NCBI GenBank assembly: GCA_030323885.1
Contig: JASIRB010002255.1
Span: 1-64,000 of the forward strand
From: Branchipolynoe longqiensis
Taxonomy: Eukaryota > Annelida > Polychaeta > Phyllodocida > Polynoidae
Length of the DNA: 64,000 nucleotides
Direction: 5' to 3'
The notes beneath the pieces are model-generated. The model saw nothing but the letters and a program-made list of their open reading frames with translations, did no database searches and had not been told where the DNA came from. The translations under genes were made by a program, and so were the position numbers. Positions within the stretch are counted from its first letter, which is position 1; each line of letters starts with the position of its first letter. Positions 54,127-64,000 of the stretch are shown in pieces.

Positions 54127-54842
54127 GGCCCTGTCACACTTCGATGTAACACGGCAGCATAAGCCGACGTAAGTGAAATTTGGCCATTACATCGAGATAC
54201 ATCGAGATACGTTACTCATTCGTTAAGCCTACGTCGAGGTACATCGAGGTACGTCGAGGTACGTCGAGTTACGGTGACACACGTTAAGGTTTTGGACATA
54301 CCCAAAACTTTTGATGTAGCTCGACGTAAGACAACGTCTGGCTTATATGTTAGCATATGCTATGTATACGTTAGACATATGTCGAGTATGCTAGTATTAT
54401 GTTACACTATGTTATACATACGTTGAACTACGTCAGGCGTAAGTCAAGCCTGCAGAAACGTACAGTCCACGTAATGATAACGTATTGAAAACATATTGAA
54501 AACGTATTGAAAACGTACACATAGCGTACGTCTAACATATGTCTAACATACGTTTCCCGTTTCTCCACTGTGTTTTGAGGTATTTAACATAGAAATGTGT
54601 ACTTCTGGCAATCAAATAACATATATAATGTTCACCGCCGTTCTGCAAGCGTTCCATGTGCGTTTTTTTAATGTTCTCATGCTTTACAACTACGTTGGAT
54701 CGACGTTTCACCTAGGTCCACTACGTTGCACTGACGTCCAACTTCGCCCTGAAACGCCGAGAATTTCTACGTATCTCGACGTAAATAAGTGATTTCTACT
54801 TTCCCCACTCGCTGGCCTGTTACGTCATAGTGTGACAGGGGT
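54127..54842. mobile_element. Iterated-word foldback element B1 (TACGTCGAG word)
   Basis: Ends GGCCCTGTCACACT and AGTGTGACAGGGGT are inverted, flanked by ATTAT (54122-54126 and 54843-54847). The 716-bp interior repeats TACATCGAG, TACGTCGAGG, ACGTAAG and ACATACGT words on both strands. Non-coding. It sits in the intron between exons 53845 and 61262. Confidence 0.8.
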
Positions 54843-54847
54843 ATTAT

Positions 54848-55487
54848 ATACAATATTATCTATATAATTTATCAAATATATTACAAATATATTATATACT
54901 TAATTATATATTATATGTACTATATTATATATATAATATATATATAATTCTGGAATCATGCCATGTAATACATATTCACCAACACAGTTCCATCTGAATT
55001 CTCTATTTATATAACCAAATATATGTCCTGAGAGGTAGGGAGGGACACGCTAGTGGGGGTTGGGGTTGGGGCGTTGGGAGTGAGGTTGTTATATTTACTA
55101 CAGATGGCATGTTCAGGGAGCAGCTAGTAGTGGGTGAGGGACAGGAGTACATGTACACATAATACACACATATATGCACAGACATATGTCCACATATATG
55201 CATGCATGCATTCAGTTACACGTATATAAATATATATGTATATATGTAATTTCAAATTTGAAATACTAAACCTTGGTAAGGTTGCCAACCTAGATTAGGA
55301 TTTTACATATGCGCTATGTTTAAATAATTAACTATGGTCGAGTTAAAAATATGCATGGACCTCAGCGAGTCACACGCACACGCCAAGCCCGCCAAGCCCG
55401 GAACGCTCTATGTGGGATCGGGTTATGATCATCTCTCAATGTGCTATAATTAGCCAGGAGGCCGAGAACGAGGTGAAATATATATAT

Positions 55488-55534
<47 letters not shown>

Positions 55535-56318
55535 TATAATATAGTCTCGTGATCCTGCCATGGTACATCAGGTGGAGGCGAGGCCACAGGTGGCGCCACT
55601 GGTACAGTGTTGGGTCTTATGGAGTGTAACAATAATAATAATAATTCCCTTATGTATCTTCATACTTGCATAATGTGTTATACATCACACACATAATATA
55701 TTTATATAATATATATAAAATATATATATAATATATATACAATATATATATAATATATATATCATATATATATATTATATATAGTGAACCATTCTGCCTG
55801 TTAGCATGGTTACTAATTAACTTACTACTAAAACAAAATTCAAAAGATTGGACTAGTGCTACCCAGCGGTATATGTTTATATGAAATAAATAGCCTAAAA
55901 CAAAGAAAGTATACATCCAATGTACTATGACTATATCATAATGCAGTTTCCTCTACCGACTATGCAGAGAACAGGAAACCTCTAATTGTAGCACTATATT
56001 TAGGACCCAATCCATGCAATCAAAAAGATCTTAAATTAATCAAGTTAAACTCACAGGACATATAGGGGGGTGTAGGAAAGGGGGTGGGGGTGAGGGGTGC
56101 TTCACACACCATGAAAACCGTGGGAAGGCATACACTAGCTACACATGCCATGATCTATTTTGACCTTCTTCATCCTTCGCAGCTGCAGCATCCGGGTAAA
56201 CAGCGCCATCTTGTGGGAATAGCAAAAATCCAAGTGAGTGACATTAGCAGGGTTCGCCTTCTGTATTACTTCTCTGAGACACCGCTAGGCGTCACGCAAG
56301 AGGAGAGATGCAGCTGGG
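54848..56318. other. AT-rich intronic DNA, no gene
   Basis: Long TATATA tracts (54860-54950, 55475-55550, 55690-55790) and unique DNA. Frames on either strand are short and compositional. Confidence 0.5.
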
Positions 56319-56954
56319 TTTGTTTGTTTGTTCTTTTATGTTCTAGCAACATCAGGATGGGTACCGACTTATATTTATAAAAGTGCGCACTCATGCCGAC
56401 TTTGTAGTGCTGCTCGACTGGGAGTCCAGGTCCTGCACAGTCATATTATTCTGATACTGTGCTAACCAGTCCTTGTCATATCCTATTACTGGGCGCAGTG
56501 GGCGAATCGGTAAAGCGCAGGCTTCCAGTGCAGGAGATCAGGAGTTCAATTCCCAGTCCAGTTAAACCGATGACTTACAAAATTTATACTTGTCACTTCC
56601 TTGCTTGGCGCTTGGCATTACTAGATTAGGACAAGGACTGGTTAGGTCAGTGTCAGGGTAATGTGACTGAGTGAGATATCGGGTCATGGTGCTGGCGGCC
56701 TGGTCTCTCAGAGGGGAAGCACTATAAAATCGCCATGAGTGCGCACTGTCACAAGTCAGTACCTCTCCTGATATGACCTTAGATGTTGCCAGGACGTAAA
56801 AATCCAACAATCAACCTATTAATGCCGAGCACCAGGCTAGGTAGCGACAAGTATCAATTTTAATATATCACTGGTTTGACTCAGCTGGGATTCAAACTCC
56901 CGACCCTCCGCACTGGAAGCCTGCGCTCTACCGATTCGGTCACCGCGTCTGGTC
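56319..56954 (-). mobile_element. SINE-1 host copy interrupted by another SINE
   Basis: A reverse SINE-1 (56319-56487 plus 56815-56954) flanked by near-perfect 14-bp duplications GAGA(T/C)GCAGCTGGG at 56305-56318 and 56955-56968. A forward SINE is inserted in its body. Confidence 0.88.
56488..56814 (+). mobile_element. SINE-1 nested inside a SINE-1
   Basis: A complete forward SINE (head GGGCGCAGTGGGCGAATCGG, tail GGACGTAAAAATCCAACAAT) with CCTATT duplicated at 56482-56487 and 56815-56820. It belongs to the second head subtype. Confidence 0.9.
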
Positions 56955-56968
56955 GAGACGCAGCTGGG

Positions 56969-57537
56969 AGGTACATACAATCTCCGGAACCAATCACAAG
57001 CCACCACAGCTATCTTACTCACCCACTCACTCCATAACCAGTAACCATAGAGATATATATGAGTGTGGCGGGGGGGGGGGGGGCCGACTCCGGCGAAATC
57101 CCCTATTATCGCACACGCAGTTCCCTCACCGGATTACAGGGCCAGTATTAGTTTCCCATACCAATGGACTGGACTGTGTGTTTGGAGAAAATGGTCGAAT
57201 ACGTCATGAAAACTGTAACAAGCTTCTCTATGTAGAGCAATACAAGTTCTTGTTGACACACTTGACACTTTAACAATAAATTTCGATCTAGATCGAGATA
57301 TTTCTAGAATACACTTCTGCATAGTGAGTTTAGTGAGGTGAAAATCAGGCTTGACACATTTGGCATTTCAAAACGAAATCTAAGTCTATACCTAGATAAT
57401 TCTTACAATAGACCTTTGCACAGTGAGTTGAAAGTCACATTGGGGAATGTTTGCTGAAGGAACAGACAGGCGCAATAGTCGAGAATGAAGATGTATACCT
57501 ATTTAAACCAGAGTGGCACAGAAATAGCTTAGCGGTA
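56969..57537. other. Intronic DNA, no gene
   Basis: G run at 57068-57084. 57225-57310 and 57350-57430 share loosely repeated phrases (TTCGATCTAGATCGAG; CACAGTGAGTT). No coding frame. Confidence 0.4.
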
Positions 57538-57967
57538 AAGGGGCTGTCACATTAGGGTTTTTTGCGGGAGCGTATGGCGGCGTAAGCGCGTTACGTCATA
57601 TACGTCGGCATACGCCGTATACGCTACTCATACACTACTCATACGCTACTCATACGCCGCCAGATGCCGGCGTATGTGAAGCATATGAGGCATACGCCGC
57701 CATACGCTTTCATAAATCCGTCCGTCCAAATTTTTGTGTGCATGCTCAAAAAAACTTGACCTATGAGGGGGTATGGCCCATACTGTCAAAAAATGTCACA
57801 GCACGCTCCCATACGCTCCTCATACGCTCCTCGTACGCTCCTCATAGGTTCCACATACGCTCAAAACCACCCGAAAGGTCACCAAATGTCATCATAGGCT
57901 GGCACGCGCAGGACCTACGTAGGTTTTCAATACGCTCCCGCCATACGCCGTAATGTGACAGGGCCTT
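57538..57967. mobile_element. Iterated-word foldback element B2 (CATACGC word)
   Basis: Ends AAAGGGGCTGTCACATTA and TAATGTGACAGGGCCTTT are inverted with two mismatches. The 430-bp interior is dominated by GCGTATG/CATACGC, CATACGCTACT and CTCATACGCTCC words. No coding capacity, target duplication unclear. Confidence 0.8.
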
Positions 57968-58794
57968 TAGGTTAACTTTTGTGCAACTCGGTGACAATTA
58001 ATGGGATCAAAAAGGGAAATCTCGTTGCTTTCAAATGACGTAATTGGATAATGTAAATGACTTGCCCACATACATAGAGCAGTTTGGGTCATTCATTGAC
58101 CTAGATAGATAGCATTACCGTGGTGTTATTATATGACCTAGTTAAAATAGCACAACATTATGGTGTATAGCCTGAACCCTGATCTTTGTTTACCTAGAGG
58201 TCGCCACTGTAGCCATTTCAAAGGCAAGGCAAAGAAGTGCATGAGTTTTCTCCTATTATCACCCACTTTCACTAGCGGAAATCAAAACAATGTTATTAGA
58301 AAAATGAACTGTTAAGTACTATCTTTAAGCATTGCATACACAGAGAAAGACATTTATAATGCAACATATATTATGTGGGTGCTGCAAATATGTCAATGAA
58401 TTATTCTGGATTCTGATTTCATTGAGAATATATTGTGAAAGTGAAATTTAACTGGATGATCTGACTCCAAATTGAATAATCAGATTTTTTTTTTTTAACC
58501 AAAAAACCCAACCACTTCATTTCACATACAGCATAATCTTGTACTGCAAGCTGGGAGGGCCAGGGAACAAACAACTAATGGTCATTCATCCTCTCACACT
58601 CAGCCCGGCTTTGGGTTCTGGGAATCCCACTCCCGGCTGTTTGAGACTAGACTGAGAGGTGAGTGGTGAGTTGAGTCTCATTAAACCACAAACATGTAGT
58701 AAGGTCACTGCATGATGGCTTCCCCAAGGGGTGATCGATCTTCCAGCCGAGCAATCAATTGTGTGCAGAGTGAGGTGTCGGCGTCAGTGGGCGT
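57968..58794. other. Intronic DNA, no gene
   Basis: Unique DNA with no coding frame or recognisable repeat. Confidence 0.4.
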
Positions 58795-59030
58795 TGGGTG
58801 TGTTGAGTGGGGAGCGGCGAACTGGTGTGGATGTGTGTGTGGGTGTGTGGGTGTGTGAGGGTGTGTGGGTGTAAAAGCGGGTATGAGTGATGGATATAGG
58901 TATACATTTGTCGTGCGTGTGTGGGGTGTGTGGGGGTGATGGGTGTGGGGGTGTGGGTGGGTGGGATATAACTATACATTTGTGGTGCGTGTGTAGGGGG
59001 GCGTGATGTGGGTGGGGTGGGGTGGGGGGG
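58795..59030 (+). repeat. GGGTGTGTG microsatellite
   Basis: Imperfect GTGTGGGTGTG/GGGTGGG repeats; proline/threonine frames on the minus strand are by-products. Confidence 0.88.
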
Positions 59031-59333
59031 GTACAACATTCATTAGCCTCTGATTGCATTTCTTTGATGTCAACTTAATATGATCACGTGACCAATTAGA
59101 TCAACTTGTTGTGCGGTATTTTTTCGCACAAAACCCCAAATAAGCCACCAGTGTGACCTGTCCATCCGCACATAAAAGAGTGCAGCTGCTGCAAAATTCA
59201 GGGCGTGCCCAAAGAAAATTGCAGTAACACACAATGGCGGCTTCCATTCTGGAGACAGGGTCACTGATGGTCGGTGCAAGGGTTCGACGAGTGTGCGTGC
59301 GCTGTATGTATGTAAGGAAGTAGAGCTGGTTAC

Positions 59334-60407
59334 CTGCGGTGTGTCATTAGAGGTCACCGGTCGGGTCGAAGTGCCGGCGGGGGGCGGGAAGGGAGATGGG
59401 ACGGAGGAGGCGGAGGGGGAGGCGGGGGAGGCGGGGGAGGCGCGGGAGGCGGAGGAGGCGGAGGAGGCGGGTTTGGATGGAGACTGGGCGGGAAACGCCT
59501 GGCGAACGGGCATCGGCGGCACGTGGGACCGGCGGTGGGCCACGCCGGCAGAGGGCGCGCCGACAGGACCCGGTGACTGTGGCGCCACCTCGGGGTTCGC
59601 ACGGGAAGCGTCGGCGGCGGTGCGGGAGACTGAGGAGACGGAGAGGCAGGTGTGGGGGCGAGACTTGCTGGGCCGCCGCTTGTTGAGGGATGACACGGTG
59701 TGGCCGGTGGCCTGACGGGCCGTGCGCGCCCGGACACGGCGAGACGACGCCGTCCCCGCTGTCGGGCAGCGGGGGAAGCCGTCGGGCAGCTGAAGGCAGA
59801 GCGGAGGCGGCACCGTGTCCCACACCCACCCGACCCCAGGCGGCAGGTGCACGGGGCCCAGCCCCGGGAGGCACACGGCGCCGTCCCGGAACGACAGGCG
59901 GGCGTACTCGTGCACGAGTTGCGCCAGGGTCGCCTCCCCGACTATGCCCCGCACGCACCCGGGCACGCCCAGCTCACTCACGACGGACCCGGGGTCGGTG
60001 AGCAGCCCCAGCACAAGGTCAGGGTCGCCGCGTTCCGCCAGATGGCAAGTGAGCGCCGTCAGGGCCTCCACCAGCAACGCCGGGTCGGCGGGGGGCAGGG
60101 TCTTGGGGGACGGGGCCTGGGGGGTCGGGGGCGACGGCGGACGGGACGGGCTACTGACGGTGAGGCGCCGGGACATAGGGCGCCGGGAAACCGGGTGGTG
60201 TGGACGGGGCGACCGGGGCGACCGGGGTGGTCGCTGCCGGCTGCTGGCTGGGGCACCACCGGACACCACCGAGGACTCCGGCCGGGGAGAGGGTGGGAGG
60301 GGTGGGGTCGCTGTGACGTCACGGTCTGACGTCATGATGTGGAATAGGGTGTCAAAAAGCGCAGGGGACATGGCGGAGGCGATCCACATCTGGTTGACGG
60401 TGTGTGA
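59334..60407 (-). CDS. GC-rich open frame: large exon or nested gene, unknown function
   Basis: It lies in an open frame of 451 codons (60425-59070). The first Met region MPPDTQSHTVNQMWIASAMS is followed by ALFDTLFHIMTSDRDV, then Pro/Ser/Arg-rich DNA. A central folded-looking segment (about residues 115-215) includes LLVEALTALTCHLAERGDPD, ATLAQLVHEYARLSFRDGAV and LQLPDGFPRC. A Ser/Ala/Pro tail follows. GC content is far above the neighbourhood. An acceptor CCCCCCGACACACAG before 60407 and a donor CCGCAG|GTAACC after 59334 define a 358-codon exon in phase 0 at both ends, compatible with the flanking RGS-gene exons (61262 and 53845). It could equally be an intronless nested gene using the upstream ATG. 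I do not recognise the family. Confidence 0.5.
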
Positions 60408-60425
60408 CTGTGTGTCGGGGGGCAT

Positions 60426-61261
60426 TAGGAGGAAGGACAGAGCTCAGACACACTTGATTCACGCAGACTGAATACTTGATGCTGGGGTTAATTACAGAGC
60501 ATACAACGCTAGCTTATTACAGAGTTAACTAGCAAGAGACGAGGGTGTGGAGTAACACAGTGAAACCACACCACCATGCTGAAACGGGCGCCAGTGTTAA
60601 GTCATCCCGATGTGCAAGTTGAGAGCATTCTCTTTAAACATGTTAGTAATTAGTGCTTACTTTTTTGGGGGTAATGCTTATCGATTGAGGATTTTCGATA
60701 TATTTATATATATATATATATAATATATATATTATACATAATATACATAATATATATAATATATATATATATATAATATACATATAATATATAATATATA
60801 TAATAGATATAATATATATAATATAGATATAATATAGATATAATATATAAATATATAATGAGTTGACTTTTAATTAACCACAAACATGTAGTATCGTGGG
60901 CTTCCTGAGGGGTGATTTTCCAGCCGAACAACCAATGTTACATTAAGTTAAAGTTCATATATATAATATATATGGTATATAATATACATAACATATATAT
61001 TAATTGTTAATTTACACATAATTTACTAGGGTAATCAACTGGAGTTAAATCAATATTAACCTGAATATTTACAATACACAGGTCATTATGCTAAATAGGG
61101 CAATTAAACGCCAAAATTTTGTGTGACCAGATCTCTTTGAAAAGAAAATTGACCATACAAAAGTAAACAAAAGAAGAAATAATTTTGTTAGCAAACACAG
61201 AGAAGGATTAGGTCAGTAAAGTCTGGTGGGGATGCAGAATAAGTCTGGGTGGTGTACGCAC
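60426..61261. other. Intron, AT repeats
   Basis: 60700-60860 and 60955-61000 are ATATAATATA simple sequence. No exon is visible until 61262. Confidence 0.5.
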
Positions 61262-61393
61262 CTTTCCCTGTCCCTTGCCCTTCTTCTTCCAGCCTGTGAG
61301 GAGGTTCGGGTCATTGTCAGCTCTCATTGCCAGTTCTGCCTTGGACATGTTCGCCAACGACTTGCTGTCAATGCCCAGTTCATCAGCTTGCGA
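61262..61393 (-). CDS. Exon of the RGS-domain gene (inter-RGS linker)
   Basis: 132 bp, 44 codons, phase 0 at both ends. Acceptor TTTTTCTACTCGTCAG, donor GTGCGT. It encodes SQADELGIDSKSLANMSKAE, LAMRADNDPNLLTGWKKKGK and GQGK, a polar linker with a basic end. It follows the first RGS-type region (exons 63248-63403 and 61835-61994). Confidence 0.75.
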
Positions 61394-61626
61394 CTGACGA
61401 GTAGAAAAAGCAGGTGTAAATATTTACTGGTAGAATGAAAACAAGAAACACAAGATGAAGCTACCGAACTGAAACTGGAGATATTATTCCCGGAATAGCA
61501 AGAAGTGTAGGTTAAAATCATGCTCTAGATGCAATATATCCCATATTCATCACTCTTTATTGTTAATTTAACAATTTTCATTTTAAATATAATTACAACC
61601 CCAGTTCATGTTAAGGCCTTATATAT

Positions 61627-61820
61627 AGTAAAACCTCTCTAAACTGACTGACCATTGGACCGACTTTAAATGGTCCATTTAGTGAGGTGGTCGATTTAGG
61701 GAGTTTAAAACATATCGTTACAAGGGTATTGAATGGGTGACTGTTTGGGACCCAAATAAAGCGATTGATATAGGGGAGTGGTCGATCTGTGGAGGTGGTC
61801 GGTTAGAGAGGTTTTACTGT
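61627..61820. mobile_element. MITE-C copy next to a splice donor
   Basis: Ends AGTAAAACCTCTCTAAA and TTAGAGAGGTTTTACTGT are inverted, about 194 bp, with GGGACCCAAATAAAGCGAT inside. It ends about 14 bp downstream of the donor of exon 61835-61994. A second copy in the same orientation is at 62859-63049. Confidence 0.82.
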
Positions 61821-61834
61821 AATGTGATTCATAC

Positions 61835-61994
61835 CTCCCAGAACTTCTTGAAAGCATCTTCTAATGTCGGCAAGATATGTGACTGGACGTCCTTCAGGGT
61901 CCCAGTCCTAGGCCTGTCTTTTTCCTTCTTCAATCTTTCGTAGATTTTCTCGTTCATCGCTACCCGCTTTCGGGCTACTTGTTCAAAGTAGGTT
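61835..61994 (-). CDS. Exon of the RGS-domain gene (first RGS region, C-terminal part)
   Basis: 160 bp. The acceptor CTTCCTGACACCAG is followed by one base completing a Lys codon split with the upstream exon. It leaves in phase 0 at donor GTATGA. It encodes TYFEQVARKRVAMNEKIYER, LKKEKDRPRTG and VQSHILPTLEDAFKKFWE. Helical and charged, it reads as the second half of the RGS-like domain started by exon 63248-63403. Confidence 0.78.
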
Positions 61995-62106
61995 CTGGTG
62001 TCAGGAAGAAAGGAACAGTCCACATACAGGCGAGCTGTTCAGATGTGATACATATAATTATACCTATCCTGTTCTGTTTATATATTTAGGCCTGTCTATA
62101 TATTAT

Positions 62107-62262
62107 GACCTGTCATAATTATAGGGGTCATGCGGCGAGGACTGACTATACCAATACTGACTCCAAAATTTGTTGAGTCTTTTCTTCAGTGCATTTAGTG
62201 ATGGAGCTTCGACTATGTCGGGTGGAAGCCTATTCCATGTGTTTGCCGCTCTATCAAGGCTC
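62107..62262 (-). pseudogene. LINE reverse transcriptase C-terminal remnant
   Basis: Minus-strand frame RAANTWNRLPPDIVEAPSLN, ALKKRLNKFWSQYWYSQ, the well-known C-terminal end of CR1/L2-type LINEs. A frameshift lies upstream near 62262. It is about 155 bp, in the intron between exons 61994 and 63248. Confidence 0.75.
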
Positions 62263-62488
62263 TATCTTGTGATGGCTCACAAGGAAAAACGGAACGCATA
62301 CAGTTAGATGCAGGTAAGTGCGTGGTGAGTCAATGGAAGGATACTTCCCTCACAAAAAGATAAATGAATTTTATTCGTATGGATGTCAATTCTCAGTGCC
62401 ATAACACTGGTCTTTCGGCCATGAGTGTTACAGATATTTACATAAAGTTATACATGATTTTTCAAGAATAATTTAAATACACATGATA

Positions 62489-62552
62489 CAATAAGTTGGA
62501 TGGTTGTTGGAGTTTTACGTCCTTGCAACATCTAAGGTCATATCAGGACAGC
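62489..62552 (-). repeat. SINE-1 3'-tail fragment
   Basis: GTTGGATGGTTGTTGGAGTT through GGTCATATCAGGACAG matches only the 3' end of SINE-1. Confidence 0.7.
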
Positions 62553-62858
62553 ATAAAATAAGTAAAAGGGTATGATGTACAGTATTTTCGGATTAGCAAG
62601 GTTGTGAAGTTTTTTAGGACATGGTTAGTTGGTTGGAGGTAGACAAGAAGTATATCCCTGTCAGTTCAATAGGAATATTTCATGGTGGTTAGTTATGTGA
62701 GTTTGTTAGTTGCAGTTGTCTGTTTTAGTGTTGTTAGTCACGTGCCAGTAATACGAGTCCTGCTAGTAGAATGCGGTTGTTAGTAACAGATTGGACCAGC
62801 TGTGGCCTGTGAAGCAGTCGGACCGACCCAGGCACTTAGTGCATTTGGTTTTTAAATA

Positions 62859-63049
62859 CATTAAAACCTCTCTAAATCGACTGACCATGGGACTGACTTT
62901 GGATGGTCCATTTGGGAATGTGGTCGGTTATGAGTTTTTTTATTGTTACAATGGTATTGTATGGGCGATCGTTTGGGACCCAAATAAAGCGATCGACATA
63001 GGGGAGTGGTCGATCTGTGGAGGTGGTCAGTTAGAGAGGTTTTACTGTA
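62859..63049. mobile_element. MITE-C copy 2
   Basis: Ends CATTAAAACCTCTCTAAA and TTAGAGAGGTTTTACTGTA, with interior closely matching 61627-61820 (GGGACCCAAATAAAGCGATC, GGAGTGGTCGATCTGTGGAG). Same orientation as the first copy. Confidence 0.82.
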
Positions 63050-63247
63050 TCCTATATTTACACATCAGTACTTAGCTCCCGATCCTCCGCCATCAGTACA
63101 TTCGGGAGCGCCTGGGGACCTGGTTGGGAAGTGCGAGGAGGGAGGGAGGAACCCGGAAGTGACGTGGTGCCTATTGCTGGCTCTTCCGCTATTCCGGAAA
63201 CAGGTGGCCTAGAATTTCAGACCGGTGTAGATTCGCATGCCACTCAC

Positions 63248-63403
63248 TTGTTGATAAAGTTGGCGTTAGTGTCGCGCTTGGCCTTGCCACTCTTCTCTGA
63301 TGAGATAGTGTAGTAGGCCTCAATGTCCATGTACAGGTTCACCACGTTCAGCAGGTCGCGACTCTCATTATCACTTATGAACTTCTTGAACAAGGAAACG
63401 ACA
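63248..63403 (-). CDS. Exon of the RGS-domain gene (first RGS region, N-terminal part)
   Basis: 156 bp. The acceptor CATGCTTTCTTTTCCAG is followed by one base that completes an earlier codon. It ends in AA at a consensus donor GTGAGT, splitting a Lys codon with exon 61835-61994. It encodes VVSLFKKFISDNESRDLLNV and VNLYMDIEAYYTI, the F..F......LLN...W/Y.DIE.Y pattern of an RGS domain, then KSGKAKRDTNANFIN. With the second RGS region at 48.9-53.8 kb this makes a multi-RGS protein, which among known families best fits RGS22. Earlier exons lie beyond the window. Confidence 0.8.
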
Positions 63404-63464
63404 CTGGAAAAGAAAGCATGGCGGAATGACTCAACAACTTTTCGATTCGATTCAATTAATAGTT

Positions 63465-63790
63465 GGGGTTTGGTTAGATCATATCAGGCTGTGTAGCAGC
63501 TTGTAACAGTGTGTGCGCATGGTGGATTTATAGCGCTTCTCCACTGGGACACCATTCTGTTTGGCACCATGACCTGACATCTCCCAACGCAGGATAATTA
63601 TCCTACCATTCAGCCCACTAAAGCTTGTTCAAGCTTAGTAATACCGAGTGCGCAAGGCAAAGTTAATGACGGGAGCTAATTTTGTAAGTATTCACTTTGA
63701 CTCAGTCCGGGATCGATAACATGACATAGGGATGACAAAACCCAAGACCTGCCAGATACAAGGTGGGTAGTCCATCCACGCCACCATATT
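63465..63790 (-). mobile_element. Old SINE-1 copy
   Basis: Diverged reverse copy: GATCATATCAGGCTGTG, GATTTATAGCGCTTCTCCAC, TTTGACTCAGTCCGGGATC. No target duplication seen. Confidence 0.6.
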
Positions 63791-63887
63791 GTCTGATCTT
63801 TTTCACCAATAAGCACGGTTGTAAAGTCAGCATACCCATCCCCTGTTATAACCTAACCTCAGCTATTTCTCGGACACAACACCCAAA

Positions 63888-64000
63888 TGGTTGGTTGGTT
63901 GTTGGAGTTTTATGTCCTGGCAACTTCTAAGGTCATATCAGGATGGATATCGACTTGTGACAGTGTGCACTCATGGTGACTTTATAGTGCTGCCCCAGTG
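63888..64000 (-). mobile_element. SINE-1 copy running off the window
   Basis: GGTTGGTTGGTTGTTGGAGT to GACTTTATAGTGCTGCCCCA, the 3' third of a reverse SINE-1, cut by the window end. Confidence 0.85.

Noticed and set aside
59293..60471. Long plus-strand and other-frame minus ORFs over the GC-rich block
   Set aside because: GC-rich DNA keeps all frames open. Only the 451-codon minus frame has splice-site and phase support, so the others are treated as shadows.

Overview
This is a eukaryotic, metazoan window. It has split genes with GT-AG introns, tRNA-derived SINEs with target-site duplications, 5'-truncated LINEs, a DIRS-type tyrosine-recombinase retrotransposon, dense small TIR elements and 5S rRNA gene remnants with a metazoan sequence. 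The mix fits a marine mollusc, most likely a gastropod, but that assignment is inference. Nothing looks bacterial, and there is no operon or CRISPR array.

Layout. 1-3.35 kb is a ruined 5S rDNA tandem array. Three units are recognisable by 5S sequence and by a TATA-like box exactly 31 bp upstream of the (expected) +1. One 5S gene is split by an 873-bp element built from iterated CG-rich words, and another has an internal deletion. At the third start site a tyrosine-recombinase (YR) retroelement takes over (3.35-8.05 kb, minus strand: gag-like, RT-RNase H, YR). That element is broken by a LINE insertion and by a 67-bp inverted duplication. 10.48-15.81 kb is a second, plus-strand DIRS element with perfect 49-bp inverted terminal repeats and a complementary 3' region. 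All of its genes are damaged. 16-41 kb is a repeat landscape: LINE 3' ends, several TIR/MITE families, a 206-bp satellite, two 22-23-bp minisatellites and many SINEs.

42.1-63.4 kb (minus strand) carries the one host gene I can support. It consists of at least eight phase-compatible exons of an RGS-domain protein, probably RGS22-like, with two RGS-type regions. Its introns are full of SINEs, MITEs and satellites, including eight perfect copies of a 74-bp unit. A 1.07-kb GC-rich open frame (59.33-60.41 kb, minus) lies in one intron; its possible splice sites are phase 0 on both sides, so it is either a large extra exon or a nested gene.

The most unusual signal is a set of small TIR elements (1.9, 16.7, 29.9, 33.6, 54.1 and 57.5 kb; perhaps 21.4 kb). 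Each interior consists almost wholly of one element-specific 6-10-bp word repeated in both orientations. Four have related CCC(A/T)GTCACA-type termini. They resemble foldback transposons, but the word differs between elements.
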